Origin: Siphonodentalium dalli
Lineage: Eukaryota; Mollusca; Scaphopoda; Gadilida; Siphonodentaliidae
NCBI GenBank assembly: GCA_032622095.1
Contig: CP136061.1
Coordinates: 238,998,609 to 239,062,608, forward strand
Direction of reading: 5' to 3'
Length of the DNA: 64,000 bases
A model generated the notes under the pieces. The model worked only from the letters and a program-made list of their open reading frames with translations, did not search any database and was not told where the DNA came from. This document shows, piece after piece, positions 46,757 to 57,984 of the stretch. The stretch's first letter is position 1. Every line of letters starts with the position of its first letter. A program made the translations under genes and the position numbers.

Positions 46757-46848
46757 ATTAATCGTTCTGATAACTGAAGCGGCATTTAAAAAAATGTTGT
46801 TGGAATCTGATGATATGGGGACCATCAAATCGGATTGAGTACCTAAAT
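46757..46848 (+). mobile_element. Sister of the short element at 5108-5203
   Basis: It runs from 'aattaatcgttctgataac' to 'ggattgagtacct' and is nearly identical to 5106-5199 apart from small indels. The left TTAA is present; the right TTAA is degraded to TAAA. Confidence 0.5.
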
Positions 46849-47614
46849 GTTTGTATGCTACTTGGTAGGTAACATCAAAGAGCTTCCAAAATAATAGTTG
46901 GTTCACACATCATGCACATGTTTGATTGGTGTCACAGTATAGCCCTGTTGATGTGTTTTTCGTAGCCTACAGTTATTTAAAGTGGATTAATCCAGTTCTA
47001 GCTATCCAACTGTTGATTGTTAAACTCAGGTTTCCATGAATACTAAAGTATATACCGATGCATTATATATTGGATACCAGATGGACTGCTTCCTTCTGTT
47101 CAATGATGACAGCGATTCCATTTGATTGTCACAAACATTTTCATTTGATTGCCCATGCAAATCTGTTTCAACCATGAGCAGACATGGATGAATCCAACTT
47201 ATATTATTTTTATTCGCCACTTATTGCATGACAACGTAATACCAGTGTTCGGGCTGGACCGAAAAATCTTTTGGCCAAAAGTTTGGCCAAATGAAAATTT
47301 TATTGGCCAAATTAAAAAAAACTTTTACCAATATTTTTTGGCCCAATTAAAACAACTTTGGCCAAATTACATCCTCATGTTCTGGGCAGTTCTCAGTTGA
47401 TGACAAACAAATTTATTTTAAACTTTATTTGTTACTCAGAATAAGAACATAATTAAAACAACTTTAAAAACATAATATTATACGATACGAACATATAGGA
47501 ATGCATTATGTCACATGTTAAATACAGATCAATTCACGTAAGTCAATATTTGTTTATACAAAATACAAAGAGTTTTCATATTTGACCATATACAAAAAGC
47601 ACGGTGGAAATCTA
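46849..47614. other. No gene; TTTGGCCAAA-rich patch
   Basis: Between 47265 and 47365 the palindromic word TTTGGCCAAA and close variants occur about six times. The rest is AT-rich without a gene. Confidence 0.4.
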
Positions 47615-47697
47615 AGTCAGGGTGTAGCATCACTAAATTCACCATGTGGGGACCTCATTCTGCAAATGTCCAGCACCATATTTTAAGTCTGATGGCA
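47615..47697 (+). mobile_element. Fragment of hairpin element B, right half
   Basis: 'gcatcactaaattcacc' ... 'ggacctcattctgcaaatg' is the right half of the B element. It is interrupted at 47698 by a TA-site MITE. Confidence 0.65.
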
Positions 47698-47699
47698 TA

Positions 47700-47915
47700 C
47701 AGTAATGCTCTAAGTAATCGACTTCTTAACCACAGCAGAATTATGGGTAACTTTTCAGGATTTAGTCGGAAATATGGCTTGTTGCCATTCATCGGAAAGC
47801 TCTCCCTGAGGAGAGCTTTCCGATGAATGGCAACAAGCCATATTTCCGACTAAACCCTGAAATGTTACCCATAATTCTGCTGTGGTTAAGAAGTCGATTA
47901 CTTAGAGCATTACTG
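47700..47915. mobile_element. Tc1/mariner-like hairpin MITE, copy T1
   Basis: TA (47698-47699, 47916-47917) flanks two ~105-bp inverted arms, CAGTAATGCTCTAAGTAATC ... and complement, which together form an almost perfect palindrome centred near 47808 (ctctccctgaggagag). A TA target and inverted ends suggest Tc1/mariner mobilisation. Non-coding; the 60-codon frame across it is a by-product. Confidence 0.8.
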
Positions 47916-47966
47916 TACCAGCAATATAAGATTCACATTGATGACTGAGTATAAAGTACTTTTAAC

Positions 47967-48171
47967 CCATTGATGATGGGAGCCGCCCTGGTGCAGCAAT
48001 AAAGATCATGTGCCAGTGCATGCAATCTCTTATATATACGGGTCTCCCATAGGGAATCTCTCATATATATATATAAGAGAATTCACTGGCTAACATGGTC
48101 AAGGTAAATATTGTTAGGCCAATGCATTCTCTTATATATGTCTCCCTGAGAGACTCGCATATATATGGGAC
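47967..48171 (+). mobile_element. Palindromic TTAA MITE, copy P4 (right end lost)
   Basis: TTAA at 47963-47966 is followed by CCCATTGATGATGGGAGCC. It holds two hairpin modules, 48010-48090 and 48118-48170. The closing terminal repeat is missing. Confidence 0.65.
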
Positions 48172-48359
48172 CTGAATAGTGATGGTTGGTGGATGGAAAA
48201 TGCTTATGGGATTCCCCAGTCTTATTAAAACTAGACCTAATTTTCATTACTTTCAACTTGAGAGTTGACTGTAAGGAAACCTTGGTCTAGTTATTACTGG
48301 ACTGGGGTTTCCCTTTCATTCTTATGAAGGCAATGGTCAGATAATATGTTCAACAAATT

Positions 48360-49312
48360 GTCTTAATCTGGTTATTGAACATGTTATACTGTTGGACTAA
48401 ACCAGCTAGTGAAATCAGTTGGGATAATACTCAGGTTTAGTCTAAGACCCATCCCTATACCATTCTATAGGGGACTTTACACCCAGATCCAGCAGCATGA
48501 TTTTTTGTCAATTTTAATAAATTTTACTCTAAAAATAAATATATGATGCAAAATATATCGGAAAGAGTGACATCTTACGGTTGTAATGATGTATAATAAT
48601 GTAACTTTCATGTTGATTTACACATAGAATATGCCATGTAGGACTAACCTTGGTTTGTTTACATTTAAAACAGACACGAAATGACAATCGAACATCTTCC
48701 ATATCAATAACATGATTGAACATATTTATTGATTGATTGAACATATTTATTGTGACCCAATTATTACAACATATTATAAAATTAACATATATATATAGAC
48801 ATATTGAATGAGGGTGCACAGGACAACAATAACAACATGCCAACATGTGCACTTTGATCTTATTACAGCATTACTATTATGGGATTTTTTAAATTGCAAG
48901 TGGTCACATGTTACTTGTTAGTAAAACATTAAGTCTTATACTGGACATCTCACAGTTTATATGTAATTTTCAATTTATTATGGGTACACAATAGAATTTA
49001 TTTAAATCAACGACCACATTAACTATTGTGTCTGTTTACTGGATGATGGTCACTTTGTGAGGTCAAACAAGTTCGTATTCTCATGTGGCGTTCAGAACAA
49101 ATAGGTCTTCTATGGAATAAACCAGCTTACTGTCACAAATGTGATATTTTATCACAGTTATTGATGGTTTTAGGTGAGCGAGTCAACAATGCATATTAAA
49201 CGCTATAGAGTGGTATAGGGACGGGACTTAGATTAAAACCGTATTATCCCTACCGATTTCACTAGCTGGTTTAGTCATAGGAAACTTGGACTAATGTTAT
49301 TCTAGCAACAGA
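48360..49312. mobile_element. TIR element with ~80-bp inverted ends
   Basis: The left arm 48394-48472 (gactaaaccagctagtgaaa ... cctataccattctatag) is matched in reverse at 49203-49277 (ctatagagtggtatagg ... tcactagctggtttagtc). The interior of ~730 bp is AT-rich with no transposase frame. Confidence 0.65.
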
Positions 49313-49371
49313 TTCACATTGGTTTAAACTTTAAAGTTCATTTAGGTCAATATGACGATCTGGTGAAAAAA

Positions 49372-49474
49372 GAGCTTTCCGATGAATGGCAACAAGCCAT
49401 ATTTCCGACTAAATCCTGAAAAGTTACCCATAATTCTGCTGTGGTTAAGGAGTCGATTATTTAGGGCATTACTG
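49372..49474. mobile_element. Half copy T2 of the Tc1/mariner-like MITE
   Basis: Only one arm is present, from 'agctttccgatgaatggc' to GGGCATTACTG, followed by TA. The other arm of the palindrome is gone. Confidence 0.7.
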
Positions 49475-49976
49475 TATACGAATACAATTTTTAAATTTTT
49501 TTTGGATTTCAGACACAATTTTGACAGTTTAATAAGCTGGGTTACTATTAGTTGCATGCTTTTTGGAGTGAAATACAAAATGGTACTAAACCAGATGCAA
49601 CCAAAATGGTGCAGCAACATTGGATAAACAGTGCTTGAGGTATTGGCCACACCCATATAAATCGACTCTGCAGTGCAATGTGGTCACTTCCATGCTTCTG
49701 TTTGGCTGCTCCAGGTAAGTGACATGTTCAATTGTGTTTTGCATTCACACTCCGTTAGAGGAATGATAGCTTGACATTCGGCACATATGTTTTGTTTATG
49801 TATTCTTTTGTTTGAGTTATGTTTTGTGTACAAATAATAGACTGTGAGTGTAGATATTTTGTTTGAACTGGCTTTTGTCTGATGATCTATTATTCAAACT
49901 AAACAAATTTATATCAAACTATTAATATCTGGTGAGAACGTGATTGATAATAATCATTTTCAACAAGTACATTTAA

Positions 49977-50205
49977 CCTTTTCATTATGGGAGATGCAAT
50001 GGTGATCCTGTGCCAGTGCATTCTCTTATATATGCGAGTCTCGCATATATAAGAGAATGCACTGGCTTACATGGTCAAGGTAAATATTGTGAGGCCAATG
50101 TATTCTTTTATATATGTGAGGCTCCAATGGGAGACTCGCATATATCAGAGAATGCACTGGCACAGGGCTTTCGCAAAATTTCAGGAAGCTCCAATCATGA
50201 AAGGG
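49977..50205 (+). mobile_element. Palindromic TTAA MITE, copy P5
   Basis: TTAA at 49973-49976 and 50206-50209. The ends are CCTTTTCATTATGGGAG and CTCCAATCATGAAAGGG. It contains two hairpin modules (50010-50065 and 50090-50160). One is minimal, 'atatatgcgagtctcgcatatat', showing that the central loop can be lost while the stem stays paired. Confidence 0.8.
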
Positions 50206-50271
50206 TTAAAAAACATCAACTTTCTTATTATCATTATCAATAATTCACCCATAATGAAATTTTGCATGTAA

Positions 50272-50958
50272 GGCCAAAAAAAAAAAGGTTTTGGTTCTCA
50301 GGCCCCGCCGCATTGAATATAAAAAGGGCCGCATTAGGCCTTTTTATTGCAATGCCTGATGTTATGACAAAAAAACTTACGAAAAAAAAAAAAGAAAAAA
50401 AAAAAATTAGTTTTGTTTTTTTTGTTGATTTGATCAACATGTCCATAGCAGATATGTGTTGAATATTAGTGTGCATTGAGCTCTAACATGTAATGTGTTA
50501 AAAAGTGACTTGCAGGCTTACAACATGAAGTAGATGACTATACAATTAAGAAAATGATTAGCTCAGATCCTCATGCTCTTCTTACAATTAGTCATTGTGA
50601 ACAACTTACACTAATTGTAACTTTATTCAATTGAAAGGCACAAGACTAAATTCAGGATCACATATTAGAATGGGGAGGTATCAGTTTTTAGACAACAATA
50701 ACAGTAGTTAATGTCAGGGGCATTGTTAGGTAATCCCAGTCATACACTGGTAGTACAATGTCATTTTTATATAAGACTAAATGAGTTTATATGCATAACA
50801 GTTCCCTCTACCTTTCTGGTTATTACTAGACAGAGGAAGGTATCTTTGTCCATGCTTACTATGTGCAGAAAAAAATAAAAAATAAAAATAAAACCCTCCC
50901 TCCCTCATTGATTTGAAAAAAAAATTGCCCGAGAACCAATTTTTTTTTTTTTTTGGCC
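50272..50958. mobile_element. Harbinger-like MITE (GGCCAAAA ends, TAA duplication)
   Basis: TAA at 50269-50271 and 50959-50961 flanks the ends GGCCAAAAAAAAAAAAGG ... TTTTTTTTTTTTTTTGGCC. Just inside are 'ttggttctcaggccc' and, inverted, 'ttgcccgagaaccaa'. A 3-bp T(A/T)A duplication is the PIF/Harbinger habit. The interior has low-complexity A-runs and no transposase. Confidence 0.65.
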
Positions 50959-51009
50959 TAAAACTATTATTATCACATAATTAACCCACAAAACCAGCTT
51001 CACAATTAT

Positions 51010-51300
51010 TGGTAAGATACACGTGTAATATTAGCGCGTGCGATGACGTCACGCCATTATTTAAATGACTTGTGATCACTGAAGTTTATGATTGTTTGTT
51101 TTCGATGAATACTTCGCGTTGCTTCGCGTTTATTTGATCATGTGATAAAAGGTATCTCAAACTCATTCTATTTTATATATCATTTATCAACCTCGTCCAC
51201 TAAATTCTATTTGAGCCTCGGTAAACCACGGCTTAAATCGAATTTAGTGAACTCGGTTGATAAATTCCGTATAAAATAGAAACTCATGTGAGATCCTCTA
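51010..51300. repeat. Inverted sister of the palindromic element at 31146-31460
   Basis: 'gcgcgtgcgatgacgtcac', 'gatcatgtgataaaaggta', 'tatttgagcctcggtaaacc' and 'gaaactcatgtgagatcctc' reproduce the 31-kb copy in reverse order. Confidence 0.7.
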
Positions 51301-51305
51301 TTTAT

Positions 51306-51385
51306 CAAAATGTTTGCATGTGACATATGAGTACCTTACGCCTATGAGTAAAGTACCCATATGTCATATGATATGAGCTGTACTA
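51306..51385. repeat. Imperfect palindrome, CATATGAGTAC core
   Basis: 'tgacatatgagtacctta' and 'taaagtacccatatgtca' pair across 'cgcctatgag'. No gene is associated. Confidence 0.6.
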
Positions 51386-51614
51386 TTTTTCGTGCATCTA
51401 GTTATGTGCGAATTATGAATGACCAAAAAATATTACGACTTCTAGTTTAGCGAGTCCATGCAGAAAATAAGAGGGTTTATATGTATAAATGAATCATATA
51501 TATTATTGGAGAATTTTTATATGCAGGTAGTCAATCAAATCGCAACATCATTGCAGATGTGTAATATGGTAAACCATGATGTGGCAAATCTTGTAAGAAT
51601 ATCTGTGTCTTCCA

Positions 51615-52190
51615 GGTTGAAGGTGAAAGCACGTCTTCAAGTTTGCAACACAGGAGTGAGGCCACGGTCACACACTGAGTTAATTACAATGTGAACTCAG
51701 TTATAGACTGCATATTTCTGAAGTCGGCAGCCAATCCTGGATATAGTGTGTCATACATTTCCAGAATGATCGAGGTCCCCAGAGGGTGAATTTAGTGACA
51801 CTATCCCGCACAAGGGGTTAGCATAACCAAATTACCCTCTTGGAACCTCATTCTGCTTAGGCCTCAACTGCTATGGGAAACCAAGAAACAGATTGAAGTT
51901 CCCCAGTTGAATTTGGTGATGTTCACCCATTTGTCACCTCGATTATGCAACTTATCTTTTACAAATTAGGGGATATAAAAACTGAACAGAAGGGAAAAAG
52001 TATCCAATGACAATGTTAATTGGAGACCAGATATTTCCCAGAAGATGAGGGCTAAGCAGAATGAGGTCCCCAGAGGGTGAATATGATGATGCTAGTCTGC
52101 TGTGCAGGATAGTGTCACTAAATTCACCCTCTCGGGACCTCATTCTGAAAATGTCTCATTATGACTGACACACTATATCCAGACTTTCAG
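51615..52190 (-). mobile_element. Hairpin element B3, long form, opposite orientation
   Basis: The left flank 'gaaggtgaaagcacgtc' ... 'ggatatagtgtgtc' matches 59575-59690. AGAATG/CATTCT palindromes lie at 51770-51855 and 52055-52147. The middle section (51860-52060) is in reverse relative to B2. Confidence 0.7.
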
Positions 52191-52502
52191 CAGTCTAAAT
52201 GATTCTTTACTCTCACAAAGTTCATGTCAATGATGGACCAAGAACTTTAGAACTTTTGAAAGGTTTAGTGTTGAATTTCGGTGATACCGGTAATTGATTA
52301 GCAATCTTCCAGTTGACTATAATCGCCTTATATCCCAGAAAGGTGTAGATAATAGTTTTTTTGGTAACAATCATTGCTACGTGCAATATACATCCATATT
52401 TATCGTTGCCCATGTAGGCCTACAGTGTATAAAGCAGGGTCACTACTAGCCGGTGGTCCGTAAAAGCCAGGGTCCATCTAAGAGCCAGGGTCCGTATCAG
52501 CT

Positions 52503-52615
52503 GCATACCAATGTATTTTCTTATATATTCGAGGTTCCCTATGGGAAACTTCCATATATAAGAGAATGCATTGACACAGGGTTTTCGAAACATTCGGGAA
52601 GCTCCAATCATGAAA
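52503..52615. mobile_element. Palindromic TTAA MITE, partial copy P6
   Basis: The hairpin module 'ttcttatatattcgaggttc' / 'cttccatatataagagaatg' is followed by 'aagctccaatcatgaaaagg'. The left terminus and both TTAA sites are not recognisable. Confidence 0.6.
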
Positions 52616-52660
52616 AGGATTGCAAGGCAAAATTTAAGTGAAACTGGGTGAATATAGATA

Positions 52661-52840
52661 CAGTAATGCCCTAAATAATCGACTCCGTAACCATAGCAGA
52701 ATTATGGGTAACTTTTCAGGATTTAGTCGGAAATATCAGGCTTGTTGCCATTCACCGGAAAGCTCTTATTTCCGTCTAAATCCTGAAAAATTACCAATAA
52801 TTCTGCTGTGGTAAGGAGTCGATTATTTAGGGCATTACTG
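52661..52840. mobile_element. Tc1/mariner-like hairpin MITE, copy T3
   Basis: TA (52659-52660, 52841-52842) flanks CAGTAATGCCCTAAATAATC ... GATTATTTAGGGCATTACTG. The centre is shorter than in T1. Confidence 0.85.
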
Positions 52841-52842
52841 TA

Positions 52843-53499
52843 GCAGTAAGGTAGTTTGATAGATTACATAGTGTGAATTAAAACCCTTTAATAAAACCCT
52901 TTAATAAAATCTATGTTTGCACATGATCATCAGTTTGAACAGCTGTTCACTGTTGCATGAGTTATTCCTTTATTTGAAGTGCCACTTCTAATCTGTCTGT
53001 TGTTGCAGTCTCAAGTAGCTCATGTATATTTATTATTGTATTGTATTTATACAGGTGCTTTTTTATGTGGTGGGCAGCCTTTGGATTAACACATGCTTGA
53101 AGAAAAGGAAAGAATAATGGTGAGTTTAATTTTCTATTCTCTCAAGTGCCTAATAATCATAGAGGGTTAAATAATAATTAAGGAGTAAAAATCATCCTTG
53201 GACTTGCAGTATGAATTCAAGGATATGAAATACTAAAATTGAGTATAGCCACTATAAATAATGTGTTTTTCCACAAACTGGGAAGGAAATGTTACTACTT
53301 TAGAAAATGACACTGTTCACCTTTGAAAATCTAAAACACTTACCGGGTAATCTGGTGAAATATATGCAACACTAGATCATGCCATGTCACGAATCTGTAC
53401 TCTGGCTACACCCATAGAGATCATATTCCACCTGTTAAAAATATGGGAACTGTTTATACCCCCCTCCCCCGCATTGACTTGCTTAGCCGTCCGTCCGTC
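52843..53499. other. No recognised gene or repeat
   Basis: AT-rich. 'acagGTGCTTTTT' and similar phrases are too weak to call splice sites. Nothing supportable is present. Confidence 0.35.
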
Positions 53500-54975
53500 C
53501 ATCTAAACATCTAGCCATCAATCCATCCATCCGTAGATGCAATTTTGTCCGAGCTTTTATTCCTACATTTTTCGGTCGATGTTTTTTTAAACTTTGCACA
53601 GTTATTTAGACCATGGGAACCTGTGCATGTGTGATTATGAGGTCTGTTTGACTTCTTTTTTTGTGGAGTTATCCCCCTTTTGCGACTTAGAAAATTTTCA
53701 ATACAGGGGTATACCTTTGTCTGAGCTTTTATTCCTACATTTTTTAGTCAATTTTTTTGAAACTTTACTCAGATATTTAATACCATGGGAACCTGTGCAC
53801 CTGCGATTATGAGCTTGTCCGACTTTTTTTGTGGAGTTATCCCCCTTTTTATACGCCCTTTTGAAAAAAAGGCCGTATTATAGTATTGGTCTGTCCGTCC
53901 GGGCGTCCGGATGATAACTTTAGTTAGAGTGAACCAAATTAGTAAAATTTGGTATGTGGGTTTATTAGCCGAAAAGTAAGTTCAAGTTCGAATTTGGGTT
54001 CCGCCCGCCAATTTTTACCGGAGTTATGCCCCTTATTTAACGTTTTTTGACTTAGAAAATCCTTGAAATTTGTTGTCCGGATGATAACTTTAGTATAGTT
54101 TATCGGAATGAATCCAAATTTGTTATATTACTTTCTCCCACCAAAACACAGGTCATGTTCGAACTTGGGTTCTGTCCGACCATTTTTGGCAGAGTTATGC
54201 CCCTTTTTCGACTCAGAAAATTCAGTTTTTCTTATGTTTTTTGGTTTCCGGATGATAACTCGATTTTGGAATGTTTATATGCAAAACCCGTATTTTTGTG
54301 GATTACATATATCGAAATACAGCTCAAGTCCGAATTTCGTTTTAATCCGATAATTTTTGCGAGAGTTATGGCCCCTTTTTTGACGTAATTTGACTTAGAA
54401 AATCCATGAAATTTGTTGTCCGGATGATCACTTTAGTTAGAGTGAACCGATTTCAATCAAATTTGGTATGTGGGTTTATTAGGAGAAAAGACAGCTCAAG
54501 TTCGAATTTGGGTTCCGTCCGCCAATTTTCACCGGAGTTATGCCCCTTATTTGACGTAATTTGACTTAGAAAATCCCTGAAATTTGTTGTCCGCATGATA
54601 ACTTTACTACAGCTTATCGGATTCAATGATAATTTGGTATATTACTTTCTCCCACCAAAACACAGGTCAAGTTCAAATTTGAGTTCCGTCCGCCAATTTT
54701 TACCAGAGTTATGTCCCTTTTTTACCAGTTTCCGCCGACCCAAGAGAGGGCGTATATTGCACGCCCAGCGTAGCTCTTGTTCGACTTAGAAAATGTTCAA
54801 TGCAGGTGTAGACCTTTGTCCGAACTTTTATTCCAACATTTTTTGTACAATTTTAAAAAAACTTGGCACATATATATAGTGTACCTGCGATTATGAAGTC
54901 TGTCCCAACTTTTTTGTGTGGAGTTATCCCCCTTTTCCGACAAAAACTTTTCAATACGGGGTTTACCTTAGTCCC
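53500..54975 (+). repeat. Nested tandem repeats with 'gagttat(c/g)cccctt' phrases
   Basis: The outer units (53540-53850 and 54779-54975, ~165 bp each) contain 'gtccgagcttttattcc', 'tacattttt', 'gtggagttatccccctt' and 'gcgacttagaaaattt'. Between them, an inner array is inserted within one outer unit. The repeats carry no coding frame; short frames are by-products. Confidence 0.8.
53852..54778 (+). mobile_element. Inserted inner array with ATACGCCCT ends
   Basis: The insert begins ATACGCCCTTTTGAAAAA and has ATACGCCCTCTCTTGG in complement near its right end (54735-54750). It holds four ~175-190-bp units, each with 'ggatgataacttta', 'aatttggtat', 'tccgtccgccaattttta' and 'gagttatgccccttttt'. The outer repeat is interrupted inside its 'ccccctttttgcgacttag' phrase. 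Inner and outer units share that phrase, so homology may have guided the event. Confidence 0.6.
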
Positions 54976-55536
54976 ACCTGGGACAGGTCCATCTCTAGTT
55001 ATGTCTGACCTGTTCTGATGGGGGAACATCATTACATTGAACAAACAAAACAGGGAATATATTGTTTGTTAATACTTGTTCCTTAATAATCTATTTCACG
55101 ATAGGGCGTGGTCCAAGCTCGAAGTTGCGTAATGTTTGTGATTTTTTAAATTGGAATAAACATGATGGGAGAAATTCCATGATTTTAAGTGATGGAAATT
55201 TGAAAATCGGCCTGACAAAGTCACCAAAATCATACAATCTCTAGCTGGGAACTTCACCTACTGTGAAATACATTATTGAGGAACAGGCAGAAAATGAATT
55301 GTAAATGGCGAAAAAAAATTACCATATGGCGAAAAAAATGGCTAAAATAATTTCCTCCCAATTGTGTCCAGACAAGGAAGCGATTATAAACACGCCAGCT
55401 TAGTACTCGGTCTAATTACATCACGCGCAGCTAACATCCGCACAACAAAAGCATCGGCACCTCGTGTATGTTATACGATCAGATGTGCTTGGATGTTACT
55501 TGACATTTTGTCTCAATCGGTACCATGTTATAGGAC

Positions 55537-55540
<4 letters not shown>
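54976..55540. other. No recognised gene
   Basis: Direct 'aatggcgaaaaaaa' repeats at 55305-55345 resemble 'agtggctaaaaaaaatgg' at 56033-56060. Otherwise nothing is seen. Confidence 0.35.

Positions 55541-55577
<37 letters not shown>
55541..55577. repeat. (AT)n microsatellite
   Basis: About 17 AT dinucleotides. It creates Tyr-Ile frames on both strands that are not genes. Confidence 0.95.
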
Positions 55578-55579
<2 letters not shown>

Positions 55580-55581
<2 letters not shown>

Positions 55582-55757
55582 GTGTATGTTATTATATTGG
55601 GTGTGTGATGATTGTTTTCTGTATTTACTGTTTGCATGTGTATTTTCAAATATTTAGACTGGAGCGTTCTCATTTGTACATAGTGTATTATATGTTTTCT
55701 CATGCACCAAGTTACCAATTGGCTGAGAATAAAGCATTACCTTACCTTACCTTAGCA
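55580..55757 (+). mobile_element. 3' end of a retroposon with (ACCTT)n tail
   Basis: AATAAAGCATT (55728-55738) leads into ACCTTACCTTACCTTA. A polyadenylation signal plus a pentanucleotide tail indicates a LINE/SINE 3' end. The upstream border may be the AT microsatellite. Confidence 0.55.
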
Positions 55758-56283
55758 ATTAGTAATAGGTGTGCATTGGTGTTGATTTCATATCATGTCA
55801 ATGGCAAACGCTTTGTGTTGTAATAAAAACAACTTGTGAGTGGGGATCAGGGAATGATGCTTTAAGTACTCGGGGTTGTCATTGCAAGTCACATTTCCAA
55901 AATGAATCGTAAGAGAAAGCTAGATTTCAGTGACCATGTTACATTGGTAATGTTTTATTTTGAAAATAAAATGTAATAAACATTCAATTTATCACAAAAT
56001 ATGTTCCAAAATAAGTGGCTAAAGCAAATGCAAAGTGGCTAAAAAAAATGGTATTTGGCTAAAAGAATGGCTAAAAGAATTTCTGGGACAGCGTGAACAC
56101 TGCATGGGAACAGGTATTAACTAAGAAATATATTAGCTACACTGTTTTTGAATGTTACAATCTTCCCTGTCTGAAAGTTTTGAACTGTAGAGTAGTATCT
56201 CTGGGCATAGGTAGCCCGAGTACAGATTCTTGACATGATCTTGTGTTAAAACCAGATGTTTATCCTGTGTTCTTTTGGATAAA
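55758..56283. other. No recognised gene
   Basis: It contains several 'gtggctaaaa' direct repeats (56013-56080). No coding support. Confidence 0.35.
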
Positions 56284-57052
56284 CCCTTCCATGACCAGCT
56301 TCCTGAAATTTTGTGAAAACCCTGTACCAATGCACATAGGGCCCCCTCACATATGTAAGAGAATACATTGGCCAAATGATATTTACCTTGAGGCAGTGCA
56401 ATCTCTCAGGGTTGGGGTAATCGTAATCAGTAATCGTAATCAAAGTAATCGATTACAAAAATTGGAGTAATCACCTGTAATCAGTAATCATGACATTTTT
56501 TTTATTACAAGTAATCGTAATCGATTACTTCAATGTTCCTGTAATCATGATTACTTTTTGATTACTTTTTGATTACTTTTACTAAAATATCCATAATAGC
56601 TATTGGATACTCATAGCCTCACAATGTAGCACTGTGGAGTGTGCACAGATACAAGCATCATAGAAAGTTAGTACAATTATTTTCATGTGGTACACTGTGT
56701 ACATTCTGGCAGTGGACACAGATAACACACAATTGTTGAAATTAGATTGGTTTCATTATTTACTCCTATCCGATCAAAATGGATGGACACTAACAATTGT
56801 AATCAGATGTAATCAAAAAGTAATCGATTACATTTACTAAAGTAATTGTAAATGTAATCGATTACATTGGAAAAATGTAATCAGTAATCATAATTGTAAT
56901 CATGTAAATCAAAAGTAATTGTAATCGATTACATTGGCTAGTAATCGCCCCAACCCTACAATCTCTTATATATGGGAGACTCACATATATAAGTGAATAC
57001 ACTGGCACTGGATCTTTGATGCTGCACCAGCACAGCTCCCGTCAAGAAAGTG
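56284..57052 (+). mobile_element. Palindromic TTAA MITE, copy P7, split by a hAT-like element
   Basis: The left end CCCTTCCATGACCAGCTTCC follows ATAA (decayed TTAA). The right end is 'cagctcccgtcaagaaagtg' followed by TTAA (57053-57056). The hairpin modules sit at 56329-56375 and 56959-57005. The second is interrupted at CAATCTCT by the element described next. Without that insert P7 is about 210 bp, like P3 and P5. Confidence 0.75.
56407..56958. mobile_element. hAT-like MITE with GTAATCGATTAC repeats
   Basis: Exact 8-bp duplications CAATCTCT at 56399-56406 and 56959-56966 flank a 552-bp insert with ends CAGGGTTGGGG and, in complement, TAGGGTTGGGG. The 8-bp duplication and a terminal CAG fit hAT. 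Both subterminal regions are packed with GTAATCGATTAC, GTAATCAGTAATC and similar words, plausible transposase-binding repeats. No transposase frame. It must be younger than P7. Confidence 0.9.
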
Positions 57053-57056
57053 TTAA

Positions 57057-57984
57057 AAATGCAAATGAGTCTTCAAAAAAAGTTTTAATGAAACTCTTTT
57101 TGTTGTTGGTCTCTAAGTGTTACTGGGATATTTGTAATGCAATGAGCGGGACCGAATGTGAGTTCTATAACCAACTTACCTAAATAGCCAGTTTTTCCAC
57201 TTTCTGACCACACTTTATAGAACTCTTGGTTTGTGAAAAAATGGGTAATCATCACTCTGACAATTCTTGTTTCTTTTTATATATATATATATAATTCTTT
57301 ATCACTCATGATAGTAGAATTCCAAATGATAGGCCTCACTAAATGGCCCAGGACTTATCTAACAATGGCCCGGAACAAACAGAGCAACTTTAATAACATC
57401 AATGGCAATTGTTGGCAATGTCATATATATTAAATCAACAACCCTTATGATCAAACATACACCATAATGATTAAACTTACACTAAAGAGTTTGAGATATG
57501 CCATGCGTTTCACAAAGGTTATTGGACCATGCATGTTACAGTCGCAGGTAGAAGACAATTTAAATTTCTGTGACAAGTGAAATGTACTGGAGCAATTTGA
57601 GTTGACACTTTTAAATGTTTTTTATCGTTATTGACAGAATTCATGTTGAAAATATTTTTTTAATTAAGTCTGTTCTGGCAGATTATTTGGTTGTCAAAAG
57701 CTCTTTTCTGATCGTTGTTGTGTGACGACAAAAGTATACATTTAATTGTTGGAGCCGTAACATCCGTTCTCATCATAGTGCCACATGGGCCATTAAGTAT
57801 GTGCTATTGGTTCTAAATTAATCATCAAACACGTTATGGAATCGTCATCAATTATTATTACTGTGACATCCTTGTGAAATATTCATTGGTTTCCATTGTG
57901 AGCCCTGTCAGGTCCGGGATTTGCAGTGAGGACACTATAGATCTCACCTCATAAGTCTCCAGGACTCAAAATATGGTGCTGGAC
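57057..57984. other. No recognised gene
   Basis: AT-rich with one short (AT)n near 57278. No motif is seen. Confidence 0.35.
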
